64,000 nt of DNA, taken from Pseudonocardia sp. C8 (GTDB lineage Bacteria; Actinomycetota; Actinomycetes; Mycobacteriales; Pseudonocardiaceae). This document shows, piece after piece, positions 34,778 through 42,649 of this stretch (position 1 is its first letter; the number at the start of each line of letters is the position of its first letter). The notes beneath the pieces were generated by a model. It saw only the letters and a program-made list of their open reading frames with translations, did no database searches and was not told where the DNA came from. The stretch covers positions 3,993,501 to 4,057,500 of the forward strand of contig NZ_JACMTR010000002.1 of NCBI RefSeq assembly GCF_014267175.1, given 5' to 3'. A program made the position numbers and the translations under genes.

Positions 34778-35023
34778 TCAGGCGCCGCCGAGCCGCCGGC
34801 CGGCCGGTGCTCGTTGCGGACGCCCGGCCGTCCACTGGTCGTAGACGGTCATCGCCGCGCCCAGCAGCGGCAGCGCGAGCAACGCCCCCACCGCCCACAC
34901 GATGTCGTAGGTGCGGCCGACCCAGTCGACCAGCACCGATCCGGCCAGGACCGCACACAGGGCCGCGATCCCGCCCACGGCCACGAGCAGCCCCCGGAAC
35001 ACCGCACGCAGCAGCCTGATCAT
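34778..35023 (-). CDS. Small two-helix membrane protein
   Basis: This 81-residue protein has two membrane helices (GLLVAVGGIAALCAVLAGSV and IVWAVGALLALPLLGAAMTV) and a basic C-terminus. ATG 35023 follows a GGAAGG ribosome site. It is divergent from a MerR-type regulator and shares with it the ACCTGTAGT motif in the common upstream region, so it may belong to the same stress response. No family recognised. Confidence 0.7.
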   Translation of the reverse strand: MIRLLRAVFRGLLVAVGGIAALCAVLAGSVLVDWVGRTYDIVWAVGALLALPLLGAAMTVYDQWTAGRPQRAPAGRRLGGA

Positions 35024-35052
35024 CGCCTTCCGCTTCCTCGTGTCGCTCCAAT

Positions 35053-35072
35053 ACCTGTAGTTGACAGCACAG
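35053..35072. promoter_or_regulatory. Shared motif copy A (CTGTAGT-type) in the divergent region
   Basis: The 20-mer ACCTGTAGTTGACAGCACAG differs from copy B (35185-35204) at only four positions. It lies 30 bp before the start of the small membrane-protein gene and upstream of the MerR gene. It includes TTGACA and is partly flanked by AATAC/GTATT arms. Likely operator of the MerR protein. Confidence 0.5.
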
Positions 35073-35184
35073 TATTCTACACACGCCGATCTCAGGAGTG
35101 ATCGACACCCGTGCGGGCGCCCGGGCGAACCGTTCGCCGTTCGCCCCGGCGCCACGGCCGGTGCGGAGCCGTTGACGGGAGGGA

Positions 35185-35204
35185 ACCTGTAGTCGACAAT
35201 GCAG
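35185..35204. promoter_or_regulatory. Shared motif copy B (CTGTAGT-type) before the MerR gene
   Basis: ACCTGTAGTCGACAATGCAG repeats copy A with four changes and lies 60 bp before the MerR start. The shared part is ACCTGTAGTYGACA-N3-CAG. Two copies in one intergenic region suggest autoregulation. Confidence 0.5.
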
Positions 35205-35263
35205 AAATCAGGCCCCGAGTCGCCGGCCCGGCGACACGCGGTGACATGAGAGGGGGCGACCTG

Positions 35264-35641
35264 ATGGGACTGGACCGGCTCGACGATCCCGACTACCCGG
35301 CCATGGCCATGGGGCAGGCCGCGCACCTGCTCGACGTGGAACCCGCGTTCCTGCGCAGCCTGGACAACGCCGGGGTGGTGAACCCGCACCGGTCCGCCGG
35401 CGGGCACCGCCGGTACTCGCGCCGCCAGCTCGAGCACGCGGCGCGGCTGCGGGAGCTGCTCGACGACGGCCACTCGCTCGAGTCGGCGTCCTGGATCGAC
35501 CAGCTCCGCACCGACCTGGCCGACAGCCAGTCCCGGCTCACCGCCGCGTACGCCGAGGTCGAGCGCCTGAAACGCGAGCTCGACGACCGAGCCGAGCACT
35601 GCCCGACCGGCCACGAGCAGGACGGGACGGCCGGCGGCTGA
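35264..35641 (+). CDS. MerR-family regulator, HspR-like
   Basis: The protein of 125 residues has a MerR winged helix: YPAMAMGQAAHLLDVEPAFL, RSLDNAGVVNPHRSAGGHRR then YSRRQLEHAARLREL, followed by a coiled-coil dimerisation helix (QSRLTAAYAEVERLKRELDD). The form is close to HspR and related heat-shock regulators. ATG 35264 follows AGGGGG; ATG 35246 is an alternative. Downstream on the same strand are an unknown protein and an Hsp20 gene, so control of the small heat-shock protein is likely. Confidence 0.85.
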   Translation: MGLDRLDDPDYPAMAMGQAAHLLDVEPAFLRSLDNAGVVNPHRSAGGHRRYSRRQLEHAARLRELLDDGHSLESASWIDQLRTDLADSQSRLTAAYAEVERLKRELDDRAEHCPTGHEQDGTAGG

Positions 35642-35684
35642 CACCGTCCGCGCCGCCCGTCCACGGCCCCGACGAGGACGCGAC

Positions 35685-35999
35685 GTGAACACCGACACGA
35701 TCGACCCCCACACGTTCAGCAGCACCGTCAGCACCGACGGGACCGGCACGATCGCCGCCCCCGCACCGGACACCGGCGACGACCCGGCAGCACGCTCCTG
35801 CACCGAGGCGATCCGCCGCCTGACCGCCGAGCACGCGCCCCGGATCGCCGCGGGGCAGCTGACCGCGCGCGACATCGCCGCCGCCGTCGAGTGCAGCTGG
35901 GACGACCTGCGCCGGGCGGGCGCTCCTCCGGCCTGCCTGGCCGAGTTCCTCGAACGCCTGGCCAGGGTCCGGCTCGCCGAGCTGGCAAGTTCCTCTTGA
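35685..35999 (+). CDS. Uncharacterised helical protein between the MerR and Hsp20 genes
   Basis: The 104-residue protein has a Thr/Asp-rich N-terminal 40 residues and a helical C-terminal half (TEAIRRLTAEHAPRIAAGQL followed by TARDIAAAVECSWDDLRRAG and LAEFLERLARVRLAELA). The start codon is GTG 35685. No family recognised. Its stop codon lies inside the palindrome TCCTCTTG-A-CAAGAGGA, so the gene end and the Hsp20 control region overlap. Confidence 0.6.
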   Translation: MNTDTIDPHTFSSTVSTDGTGTIAAPAPDTGDDPAARSCTEAIRRLTAEHAPRIAAGQLTARDIAAAVECSWDDLRRAGAPPACLAEFLERLARVRLAELASSS

Positions 36000-36007
36000 C
36001 AAGAGGA
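35991..36007. promoter_or_regulatory. Perfect 17-bp palindrome upstream of hsp20
   Basis: TCCTCTTG-A-CAAGAGGA has 8-base arms around a single A. It contains the stop codon of the preceding gene, lies 97 bp before the hsp20 start, and carries CTTGACAAG, reminiscent of but not identical to the HspR box (CTTGAGT-N7-ACTCAAG). Probable operator for hsp20. Confidence 0.5.
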
Positions 36008-36009
36008 AA

Positions 36010-36028
36010 ACTACAGCACACACTACAG
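36010..36028. promoter_or_regulatory. Shared motif copies C: ACTACAG twice, 12 bp apart
   Basis: ACTACAG at 36010-36016 and 36022-36028 is the reverse complement of the CTGTAGT core found twice in the region between the small membrane protein and MerR genes. It lies 76 bp before the hsp20 start, just after the 17-bp palindrome. Confidence 0.45.
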
Positions 36029-36104
36029 ATATCCGAGCTTCACGAAAGGACATGAGACAGCGGCCCGACCTCCCGGATCGGCCGCTGGGAAGGGGTGGTT
36101 CGTC

Positions 36105-36545
36105 ATGCTGATGCGGACTGATCCGTTCCGCGCACTCGACCGGCTCGCCGCGCAGGCGTTCGAGAACGCCGGGACCTGGTCGCGTCCGGCCGCCATGCCG
36201 ATGGACGCCTGGCGTCACGGTGACGAGTTCCTGGTCGAGTTCGACCTGCCCGGCATCGACCCGGACGCGGTCGAGCTGTCGGTGGAGCGCAACACGCTCA
36301 CGGTCAGGGCCGAGCGCAGGCCGACCGCGACCGAGGACGGCATCGAGTGGGTCGCGTCCGAGCGGGCGTACGGCGTGTACTCGCGTCAGCTGTTCCTCGG
36401 CGAGAACCTCGACACCGACAACATCCGCGCCTCCTACGACGCCGGGGTGCTGCGCATCCGGATCCCGGTCGCCGAGGCGGCCAAGCCGCGCACGATCGCC
36501 GTCGAGTCGGGTCAGTCCTCCGATCGGGCCCAGATCAAGGCCTGA
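36105..36545 (+). CDS. Small heat-shock protein, Hsp20/alpha-crystallin family
   Basis: The 146-residue protein starts [19 protein letters not shown] and has an alpha-crystallin domain: [51 protein letters not shown] and the closing [12 protein letters not shown]. It is an ATP-independent holdase. The start is ATG 36105 or ATG 36111. Two upstream motifs and the linked MerR gene point to stress-induced, repressor-controlled expression. Confidence 0.95.
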   Translation: MLMRTDPFRALDRLAAQAFENAGTWSRPAAMPMDAWRHGDEFLVEFDLPGIDPDAVELSVERNTLTVRAERRPTATEDGIEWVASERAYGVYSRQLFLGENLDTDNIRASYDAGVLRIRIPVAEAAKPRTIAVESGQSSDRAQIKA

Positions 36546-36561
36546 TCCGACCGGCCGGTCG

Positions 36562-36590
36562 GCACCGGCTCCGGCCCCCGGGGCCGGTGC
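36562..36590 (+). terminator. GC-rich hairpin after hsp20
   Basis: GCACCGGC (36562-36569) pairs with GCCGGTGC (36583-36590); an inner CCGGCCCC/GGGGCCGG stem is an alternative. It lies 17 bp after the hsp20 stop. A GACCGGCCGGTC palindrome sits immediately before it. Confidence 0.55.
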
Positions 36591-36647
36591 GGACCCGCAG
36601 CCCTCCCCCGCGCGAGCGGGTGAGGATTCCGCAGGGAGGTGGTAGGG

Positions 36648-36989
36648 ATGGCCACCGGACCCGCACCGACGCCGATCTCCGCGGCACCCGCCGGACCGGC
36701 CCGGGTTCGCCCGGACAGCCGTCCCGGTGGCGCCGTCGACGCGGTCGGGGCCCTGGTGGACGCTGTGTTCGACGAGGAGTTCGCCGCCGTGGTCGCCGCC
36801 TCCGGGCCGTGGCCGCCCGGATGCGGACGGCCGGTGCGGCTGCGCCCCCGCGCCCGTGTCCGTGTCGGCGCGCCGACGGACCGGCCGGACCCACCGTCCG
36901 GCGCCCGCGGCCACCGCACCGCGGGCGCCCCGGCCGGCGCCGCACGGCACCGGTTCCGCCCCGCCCAGCGTTCACCTCCGGCCGGCTGA
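36648..36989 (+). CDS. Proline/arginine-rich protein of unknown function
   Basis: This 113-residue frame starts at ATG 36648 with GGGAGG and GGTAGGG upstream. It encodes a short helical segment (GGAVDAVGALVDAVFDEEF) followed by a Pro/Arg/Gly-rich, probably disordered half (RPRARVRVGAPTDRPDPP). It lies downstream of hsp20 beyond a hairpin. No family recognised; the composition makes an artefact possible, but the ribosome site is good. Confidence 0.45.
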   Translation: MATGPAPTPISAAPAGPARVRPDSRPGGAVDAVGALVDAVFDEEFAAVVAASGPWPPGCGRPVRLRPRARVRVGAPTDRPDPPSGARGHRTAGAPAGAARHRFRPAQRSPPAG

Positions 36990-37112
36990 CACCTCCGGGT
37001 GGCCGCCGCCGTCCTCGGACTCCGCGACCCCGGCCCGGGAAGCCGGGCATCCTGCCGTCGTGCGCGGACCCGAGGACCGCGGTGGCCACCGGGGAGGTCG
37101 TACGGTGCTCGC

Positions 37113-37982
37113 GTGCCCGATCCCGCCCCCGATGTCGTGACGGCCTTCCGGGAGCACCGCGCCCACCTGGTCGCCGTCGGCTACCGGATGACCGGGAGCC
37201 TCGCCGACTCCGAGGACGCCGTGCAGGAGGCCTGGCTGCGCCTGTCCCGGACCGGCATTTCGGAGATCCGGGACCTGCGCGCCTGGCTGACGACGACCGT
37301 CGCCCGGCTCTGCCTGGACCGGCTGCGGTCCGCGGCCGTACGCCGCGAACAGCACGTGGGGCCGTGGCTGCCCGAACCCGTCGTCGGCGGTGCCGACCCG
37401 GCGCTGGACGCCGTGCTGCAGGCCGACGACGTCCGGATGGCGGCGATGCTCGTCCTCGAGCGGCTCACCCCGCCGCAGCGGGTGGCCTTCGTCCTGCACG
37501 AGGCACTCGACCTGCCCTTCACCGAGATCGCCGACGTGCTCGGCTGCACCGAGGCAGCGGCACGCCAGCACGCCTCGCGGGCCCGCCGGGTGATCGCCGA
37601 CTCCCCCGGCCCGCCACCGGCCCCGAGCACCGAGGCGGCGGAGGTCCTGGAACGCTTCGCCGCCGCCCTGGCCACCGGCGACGCCGGCGCGGTGGCCGCG
37701 ACCCTGCACCCGGAGGTCGTCTTCGTCTCCGACGGCGGCGGTGTCGTCCGCGCCGCACGCCGCCCGGTGTCCGGCGCGGACAAGGTGGCCCGGCTGCTGG
37801 TCGGGCTGGCCCGCAAGGAGGGCGTGCTCGACGGCGCCCCGGCACTGGTCAACGGAGACCCCGGGTGGATCGTGCCCGGTGGCGACGGCGCCCGTCCCGC
37901 GGTGGTCACCGCCGTGGCCGTACGGGACGGGCTGGTCGCCGGGATCTACGGGGTCCTCGACCCGTCCAAGCTGCGGCCCTGA
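37113..37982 (+). CDS. sigJ: ECF41-type sigma factor (SigJ-like) with SnoaL-like C-terminal domain
   Basis: The 289-residue protein has sigma region 2 (FREHRAHLVAVGYRMTGSLA, DSEDAVQEAWLRLSR), region 4 (LTPPQRVAFVLHEALDLPFT, EIADVLGCTEAAARQHASRA) and a C-terminal SnoaL-like extension. It shows the family marks of group ECF41: WLPEP in the linker (GPWLPEPVVGG), DGGG in the extension and DPSKL near the end, corresponding to NPDKL. In this group the fused domain takes the place of an anti-sigma factor and tunes activity. Start GTG 37113. Its last 37 bases overlap the convergent decarboxylase-like gene, the usual partner type of ECF41. Confidence 0.92.
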   Translation: MPDPAPDVVTAFREHRAHLVAVGYRMTGSLADSEDAVQEAWLRLSRTGISEIRDLRAWLTTTVARLCLDRLRSAAVRREQHVGPWLPEPVVGGADPALDAVLQADDVRMAAMLVLERLTPPQRVAFVLHEALDLPFTEIADVLGCTEAAARQHASRARRVIADSPGPPPAPSTEAAEVLERFAAALATGDAGAVAATLHPEVVFVSDGGGVVRAARRPVSGADKVARLLVGLARKEGVLDGAPALVNGDPGWIVPGGDGARPAVVTAVAVRDGLVAGIYGVLDPSKLRP

Positions 37983-38533
37983 GGCACCGCGCACGCGGCG
38001 TCGAACCCCTGGTCGGTGATGCCGAGTGCGTGGTTGCCCCGCGCCCGCATGTTCTCCACCGCGATCATCTGGGTGAGCTCCACCAGCCCCGCCCGGCCGA
38101 ACTCGCGCTCGAGCACGGCGACCTGGTCGTCGGTGACGGTCATGGGCTGCGCGGTCATCGCGTCGGCGTAGGCGATCGCGAGCCGCTCGGCCGGGCTGAA
38201 CAACGGGCTGGTGGCGTACTCGTCGATGTGCGCGAGCCGGTCCACGTCGAGGCCCGACAGCCGCTGCAGCATGGTGCCGAAGTCGACGCACCACGAGCAG
38301 CCGACGACGGTCGCGGTCCGGTAGACGGCGATCTCCCGGACGGTCGCGGGCAGCACCGTCGCCGCCCGCTCCCAGCCCAGCTCGCTCACCAGCGCGGCCC
38401 AGAAGAGCTTCCGGTGGTGGCGGGCGACGGCGAACGGCTCGGGGACCGAGCCGAACCGGCGGCGGGCGAGCCGGTAGACGAGGCGGCCGACGACGCCGGC
38501 CTCGGCGTCGGGGACGGCGGGAATGCGGGGCAC
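37946..38533 (-). CDS. Carboxymuconolactone decarboxylase/AhpD-like protein, likely ECF41 target
   Basis: The protein of 195 residues has the CMD/AhpD core: WERAATVLPATVREIAVYRT followed by VVGCSWCVDFGTMLQRLSGL, with the CxxC pair and nearby histidine positions, then SPLFSPAERLAIAYADAMT. AhpD-like proteins act as thiol peroxidases or decarboxylases. ECF41 sigma genes are typically beside such a carboxymuconolactone decarboxylase, oxidoreductase or epimerase gene. Start GTG 38533 follows GGGAGGACATC; an in-frame ATG at 38566 is possible. The promoter upstream matches ECF41 signals. Confidence 0.9.
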   Translation of the reverse strand: MPRIPAVPDAEAGVVGRLVYRLARRRFGSVPEPFAVARHHRKLFWAALVSELGWERAATVLPATVREIAVYRTATVVGCSWCVDFGTMLQRLSGLDVDRLAHIDEYATSPLFSPAERLAIAYADAMTAQPMTVTDDQVAVLEREFGRAGLVELTQMIAVENMRARGNHALGITDQGFDAACAVPQGRSLDGSRTP

Positions 38534-38572
38534 GATGTCCTCCCGGGGTCGTGGTGTGCGCGTCATGGTGAG

Positions 38573-38599
38573 GACGGGACGGCCCGGCGGGTCGTGACA
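38573..38599 (-). promoter_or_regulatory. Predicted ECF41-dependent promoter of the CMD gene
   Basis: On the minus strand TGTCACG (38599-38593) is followed after 16 bases by CGTC (38576-38573). The known ECF41 signals are TGTCACA at -35 and CGTC at -10, so only one base differs. The gene start lies about 40 bp further on, leaving a short leader. I did not find the same pair upstream of the sigma gene itself. Confidence 0.75.
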
Positions 38600-38705
38600 C
38601 CACCGCCGGGTGACCCCGGTCACGTCCACCGCGGTCCGGCGGGCGGCGTGTCCGCTGTGGATCCGACGGCGGGTCGGCGAGCATCTGCCGGTGCGCGTTC
38701 GTGGG

Positions 38706-39461
38706 ATGAGGGTCGCCGCGGTGCTGGCGGCGGTGCTGGTGCTGGCCGGGTGCGGGAGCCCCGGATCGTTCACGGACGTGCTGGACGCGGCCGTGGTCGA
38801 CGCGGGGGTGGTCGCCCCCGCGTCCCCGGGCACCGGGCGGGACGGAGCGGCCGGGAACGCCGCGGCCACGCTGGCGACACTGCCGGTGAAGGGCCGCGCG
38901 CCGAAGACCGGCTACTCCCGCGAGGAGTTCGGCCGCCGCTGGGCCGACATCGACCGCGACGGCTGCGACCAGCGCAACCAGGTCCTCGCCCGGGACATGG
39001 ACCGGGAGACGTTCAAGGCGGGCACGCACGACTGCGTCGTGCTGACCGGGACCCTGCGCGACGCCTACACCGGGACGACGATCGCCTTCACCCGCGGGCA
39101 GGGCAGCAGCGAGCGGGTGCAGATCGACCACGTCGTCGCGCTGTCGGACGCCTGGCAGAAGGGCGCCCGCCGGCTCGACCCGGCGACCCGGGAGCGGATC
39201 GGGAACGACCCGCTGAACCTGATCGCCGTCGACGGCCCCACGAACGGGCGCAAGGGCGACGGTGACGCCGCCACCTGGCTCCCGCCCGAGACCGGCTACC
39301 GGTGCGCCTACGTGGCCCGGCAGGTCGCGGTGAAGGCCAAGTACGGGCTGTGGGTGACCGCCGCCGAGCGGGAGGCGATCGACCGGGTCCTGCGCGGCTG
39401 CCCCGGCCGGTCCGTGCCGGGCGACGCCGATGCCGCCCGGCCCGCCGTCACCCTGCGCTGA
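38706..39461 (+). CDS. Secreted HNH-family nuclease lipoprotein (DUF1524-like)
   Basis: The protein of 251 residues has a lipoprotein signal (MRVAAVLAAVLVLAGCGS, Cys at residue 15) and a C-terminal HNH-like domain of the DUF1524/GmrSD type: VQIDHVVALSDAWQKGAR with the Asp-His, and NDPLNLIAVDGPTNGRKGD. Conserved Cys pairs in GCDQRNQ and HDCVVL suit an exported, disulfide-bonded protein. Secreted actinobacterial members are thought to degrade external DNA. Start ATG 38706. Its last 14 bases overlap the 3' end of dgt. Confidence 0.87.
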   Translation: MRVAAVLAAVLVLAGCGSPGSFTDVLDAAVVDAGVVAPASPGTGRDGAAGNAAATLATLPVKGRAPKTGYSREEFGRRWADIDRDGCDQRNQVLARDMDRETFKAGTHDCVVLTGTLRDAYTGTTIAFTRGQGSSERVQIDHVVALSDAWQKGARRLDPATRERIGNDPLNLIAVDGPTNGRKGDGDAATWLPPETGYRCAYVARQVAVKAKYGLWVTAAEREAIDRVLRGCPGRSVPGDADAARPAVTLR

Positions 39462-40758
39462 CCCGGCACAGCCGCGCGTGCCACGCGACCGCCTGCGGGT
39501 CGGTGAGCAGCGCGACCTGATCGATCACCACGCGCAGCCGGGCCCGGTCGTCCCCGGCGGCGGCCCAGTCCTCGCCGCGGGCCGGGTCGAGCACGTCCGG
39601 GCCGCGCGCGGTCAGCGCCGCGACCAGCTCGTGCAGCAGCTCGCGCTGCCGGGCCTGCATCGCCAGCCGCTGCGGGTCGCTCATCACGTAGCGGGTCGCG
39701 AGCGCCTTGAGCAGCACCACCTCGGCCTCGGCGGTGGGCGGCACGACGAGGTTCGCGCGGTGCCGGGCCAGCGGCGCGTCGCCGTAGGCGTCGAGGGTCG
39801 CGTCGGTCGCGGCGAGGGCGAACCGGCCGACCAGCTCGGAGGTCATCCGCTTCATCGCGACCAGGTCGTCGCCGGCGGCTGTGCGGACGTCGAACCCGCG
39901 CACCGCCCGGACCACCGGCAACGCGTCCAGCCGGGCCGCCGCCTCCGCGCACGCGGCCGCGTCGGCACCGAACCCGGCCGCGGCCTCGCCGGCGAGCGCC
40001 TCCCGCTCGGCCCGCGACGACAGCACAGCGAGATCCATCCGGCCGGCCAGCACCGCGTCCTCGACGTCGTGCACCGAGTAGGCCACGTCGTCGGCCCAGT
40101 CCATGACCTGCGCCTCCATCGAGCGGACGCCGGGCCGCGCGCCCACCCGCACCCACCCCAGGGCGGGCTCGTCGTCGGCGTAGGCCCCGAACTTCCGCTC
40201 CGCGCCGCGACGCGGCCACGGGTACTTGGTGGACGCGTCCAGGGTCGCCCGGGTGAGGTTGAGCCCGCCGGGGATCCGGCCGTCCCCGGACCGGGCCTTC
40301 GGTTCGAGCCGGGTCAGGATCCGCAGGGTCTGCGCGTTGCCCTCGAAGCCGCCGCACGCCGCACCGGCCTCGTCGAGGGCGCGCTCGCCGTTGTGCCCGA
40401 ACGGCGGGTGGCCGATGTCGTGCGCGAGACCGGCCGCGTCGACGACGTCCGGGTCGAGACCCAGCTCCTCGGCGATCCCCCGGCCGATCTGCGCGACCTC
40501 CAGCGAGTGGGTGAGCCGGGTCCGCGGGATGCCGGTGACCTCCGCGCCCTCCCCCGGCCCGACGACCTGGGTCTTCCCGGCCAGCCGGCGCAGCGCCGCC
40601 GAGTGCAGCACCCGGGCCCGGTCCCGGGAGAACGGGCTGCGCCGCTCCACCCGGCCGCGCTCCCCCAGCCCGGAGCCCTTCGGGGGTTCGGGCTGGCGCC
40701 GCTCGGCGTCCGCCGAGGTGTAGCCGGCGTCGGAGGGGGCCGCGAGGGTCGTGGACAC
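39448..40758 (-). CDS. dgt: Deoxyguanosinetriphosphate triphosphohydrolase-like protein
   Basis: The 436-residue HD-domain protein has RSPFSRDRARVLHSAALRRL, GKTQVV, RTRLTHSLEVAQIGRGIA with the first His, the HD pair in GLAHDIGHPPFGHNGERAL, and MDWADDVAYSVHDVEDAV with the last Asp. It hydrolyses dNTPs to nucleosides plus triphosphate and limits dNTP pools. Start GTG 40758. It is the downstream gene of a compact XdhC-YdcF-dgt series, only 5 bp after the YdcF stop. Mycobacterial dgt adjoins dnaG; here it is 5.7 kb away. Confidence 0.95.
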   Translation of the reverse strand: MSTTLAAPSDAGYTSADAERRQPEPPKGSGLGERGRVERRSPFSRDRARVLHSAALRRLAGKTQVVGPGEGAEVTGIPRTRLTHSLEVAQIGRGIAEELGLDPDVVDAAGLAHDIGHPPFGHNGERALDEAGAACGGFEGNAQTLRILTRLEPKARSGDGRIPGGLNLTRATLDASTKYPWPRRGAERKFGAYADDEPALGWVRVGARPGVRSMEAQVMDWADDVAYSVHDVEDAVLAGRMDLAVLSSRAEREALAGEAAAGFGADAAACAEAAARLDALPVVRAVRGFDVRTAAGDDLVAMKRMTSELVGRFALAATDATLDAYGDAPLARHRANLVVPPTAEAEVVLLKALATRYVMSDPQRLAMQARQRELLHELVAALTARGPDVLDPARGEDWAAAGDDRARLRVVIDQVALLTDPQAVAWHARLCRVSAG

Positions 40759-40763
40759 GGCGC

Positions 40764-41477
40764 TCAGCCCAGCCCGCTGCTCGCGGTGTCGACCGACGCA
40801 TGGGTCAGCTCGTAGAACAGCAGCGCCCCGGTCTCCCGGTAGATGTAGCGGAACTGCGTCTCCCGGGTCTGCACGATCGGCCCGCTGCGGGTCGGCGACG
40901 TCCACGCCTCCAGCCCGGCGTCCCGGGCCATCGTGCGGGCCCGCAGGCTGTGCCACGGATCGGAGACGAGCAGCGCCGACTCCCAGCCCTGCTCGCGCGC
41001 GCTCGCCGCGACCGCCTCCAGGCTGCGGAGCGTGTCGGCGCCCTCCGGCACCGCCTCCACCGCGGTGCTCGGCACGCCCTGCTCGATCAGCCACTCCCGG
41101 CTGGCCTCCGCCTCGGTGTAGCGGTCCCCGGTCTGCCCGCCGCCGACCGTCACGATCCGCGGGGCGATCCCGTCGCGCCACAGCTGCTCGGCGTGCTTGA
41201 GCCGGGCGGCGAGCACCGCGCTCGGCTGGCCGTTGTACTGCGCCGCCCCGAGCACGACCACGGCGTCGACCGGCCGCTGGTCGTCGACCCGGGCGACCTG
41301 CCACACCCGCAGCGCGGTGACGCCGACGACCGCGACGATCATGACCATGGCGCCGACCAGCAGCCGGGCGCCCCAGGTCAGGCCCTTGCGCACGGGTCCC
41401 CGGCCGGGGGCGGGCGCCGGGCGCACCGGGGCCGGGGCGGGGCTGCCGAGCCCGCGGCGCGACGAGGGTGCGCTCAT
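40764..41477 (-). CDS. YdcF-family (DUF218) membrane protein
   Basis: The 237-residue protein has a Pro-rich N-terminal 35 residues, one membrane helix (LLVGAMVMIVAVVGVTAL) and a DUF218 domain with DAVVVLGAAQYNGQPSAVLA, IVTVGGGQTGDRYTEAEASR, LLVSDPWHSLRARTMARDAG. The family includes SanA/ElyC-like envelope proteins. ATG 41477 overlaps the XdhC stop (ATGA). Confidence 0.88.
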   Translation of the reverse strand: MSAPSSRRGLGSPAPAPVRPAPAPGRGPVRKGLTWGARLLVGAMVMIVAVVGVTALRVWQVARVDDQRPVDAVVVLGAAQYNGQPSAVLAARLKHAEQLWRDGIAPRIVTVGGGQTGDRYTEAEASREWLIEQGVPSTAVEAVPEGADTLRSLEAVAASAREQGWESALLVSDPWHSLRARTMARDAGLEAWTSPTRSGPIVQTRETQFRYIYRETGALLFYELTHASVDTASSGLG

Positions 41478-42502
41478 CCGCCGATCCGCCCACCGGACGC
41501 GGTCAGCGCCGACGCCGACCGGCCGGCCCGCAGCGCGATCACCTGCGCCACGATCGACACCGCCGTCTCCGCGGGGGTGCGGGCGCCCAGGTCCAGCCCG
41601 ACCGGGCCGTGGATCCGGGCCAGCTGCTCCTCGGTCAGGCCCGCCGCCAGCAGCCGTTCGCGCCGGGCGGCCTGGGTGCGGCGGGAGCCGAGCGCGCCGA
41701 GGAACCCGCGGCCGTGCGCGAGGCCCTCGACCAGGATCAGGTCGAACGCCGGGTCGTGGTCGAGCAGGACCAGCACGTCGGCGTCGGTGAACGCGGCGAC
41801 GGCGGCGCGGGCGTCGTCCAGGGTGGTGACGGTGCGCGCGGACCAGCCGAGCAGCCCGGCTTGCGCGTGCAGGGCGGCACCGAGCGCGCCCTCGCCGACG
41901 ACGAGCATCGCGGGCACCGGCACCCACAGGTCCACCAGCACCCCGGTCCCGGCGGCGTCGACCCGCTCGGTGGCGGTGGCGCCGCGGCGCAGCAGCGCCC
42001 GGGCCGCGTCCACCGCAGCGGCGGTAACCGCCGGGTCGCCGAGGTCGCCGCGGGTCTCGGACAGGTCGGCTCCGGTCAGGACGACGGCGGCGCCGCCGTC
42101 CTCGGTCGAGAGCAGGGCCGCGGGCCGGGACGCCTCCAGGGCGTCGCCGAGCGCACCGGCGAGCTCCGCGGCGAGCGGATGCCCGACGAGGGTCGCCCCG
42201 CCGGCGCAGGCCAGCCCGGCGGCCAGCGCGGACGGCTCCGCGACCTGTGCCTCCCGGACGGCGGCGGTCCCCGCGGCGGCCTCGGCCGCCAGCGGGCGCG
42301 CGGTGTCGTCGAGCGCGCCCCGGTAGAGCAGGCCGCACACCTCGCCGTCGGCGGCGGCGAGCATCTGGCCGGACTCGACCGAGCCGAACCCGTGCCGGTC
42401 GAGGACCCGGACCACGCCGACGTCCCGGCCGCCACCGGCCCAGCGCCGCAGGGCCAGGCCCAGCTCGCGTCGCGGGTCGGCCGCCTCTCCCGTGGTGCTC
42501 AC
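41474..42502 (-). CDS. XdhC/CoxI-family protein
   Basis: The 342-residue protein has the XdhC N-terminal domain (ESGQMLAAADGEVCGLLYRG) and the Rossmann C-terminal domain (AMLVVGEGALGAALHAQAGL, DVLVLLDHDP and FLGALGSRRTQAARRERLLA), ending with LDLGARTPAETAVSIVAQVI. XdhC proteins help insert sulfurated molybdenum cofactor into xanthine-dehydrogenase-type enzymes, but no such enzyme is in the window. Start GTG 42502; TACCCT lies 7 bases before it, so the message may be leaderless. Confidence 0.9.
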   Translation of the reverse strand: MSTTGEAADPRRELGLALRRWAGGGRDVGVVRVLDRHGFGSVESGQMLAAADGEVCGLLYRGALDDTARPLAAEAAAGTAAVREAQVAEPSALAAGLACAGGATLVGHPLAAELAGALGDALEASRPAALLSTEDGGAAVVLTGADLSETRGDLGDPAVTAAAVDAARALLRRGATATERVDAAGTGVLVDLWVPVPAMLVVGEGALGAALHAQAGLLGWSARTVTTLDDARAAVAAFTDADVLVLLDHDPAFDLILVEGLAHGRGFLGALGSRRTQAARRERLLAAGLTEEQLARIHGPVGLDLGARTPAETAVSIVAQVIALRAGRSASALTASGGRIGG

Positions 42503-42649
42503 GGTCGCCAGGGTAGCGACGGGGAGCACCGGACGGCCGTCCCCGGGGCGGCCCGCCGCCGAGCCCGCGGGACGGGTGGGGGCGGGGAACCGTACGATTC
42601 CGGCAGGCGTTGAGGTGTCGTACCCGGCATACCTCGAAGTGAAGGAGTC

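Noticed and set aside
32195..35101. A 968-codon open frame on the plus strand
   Set aside because: It is antisense to dnaG and the EamA gene; its translation is low-complexity Arg/Pro/Ala without domains.
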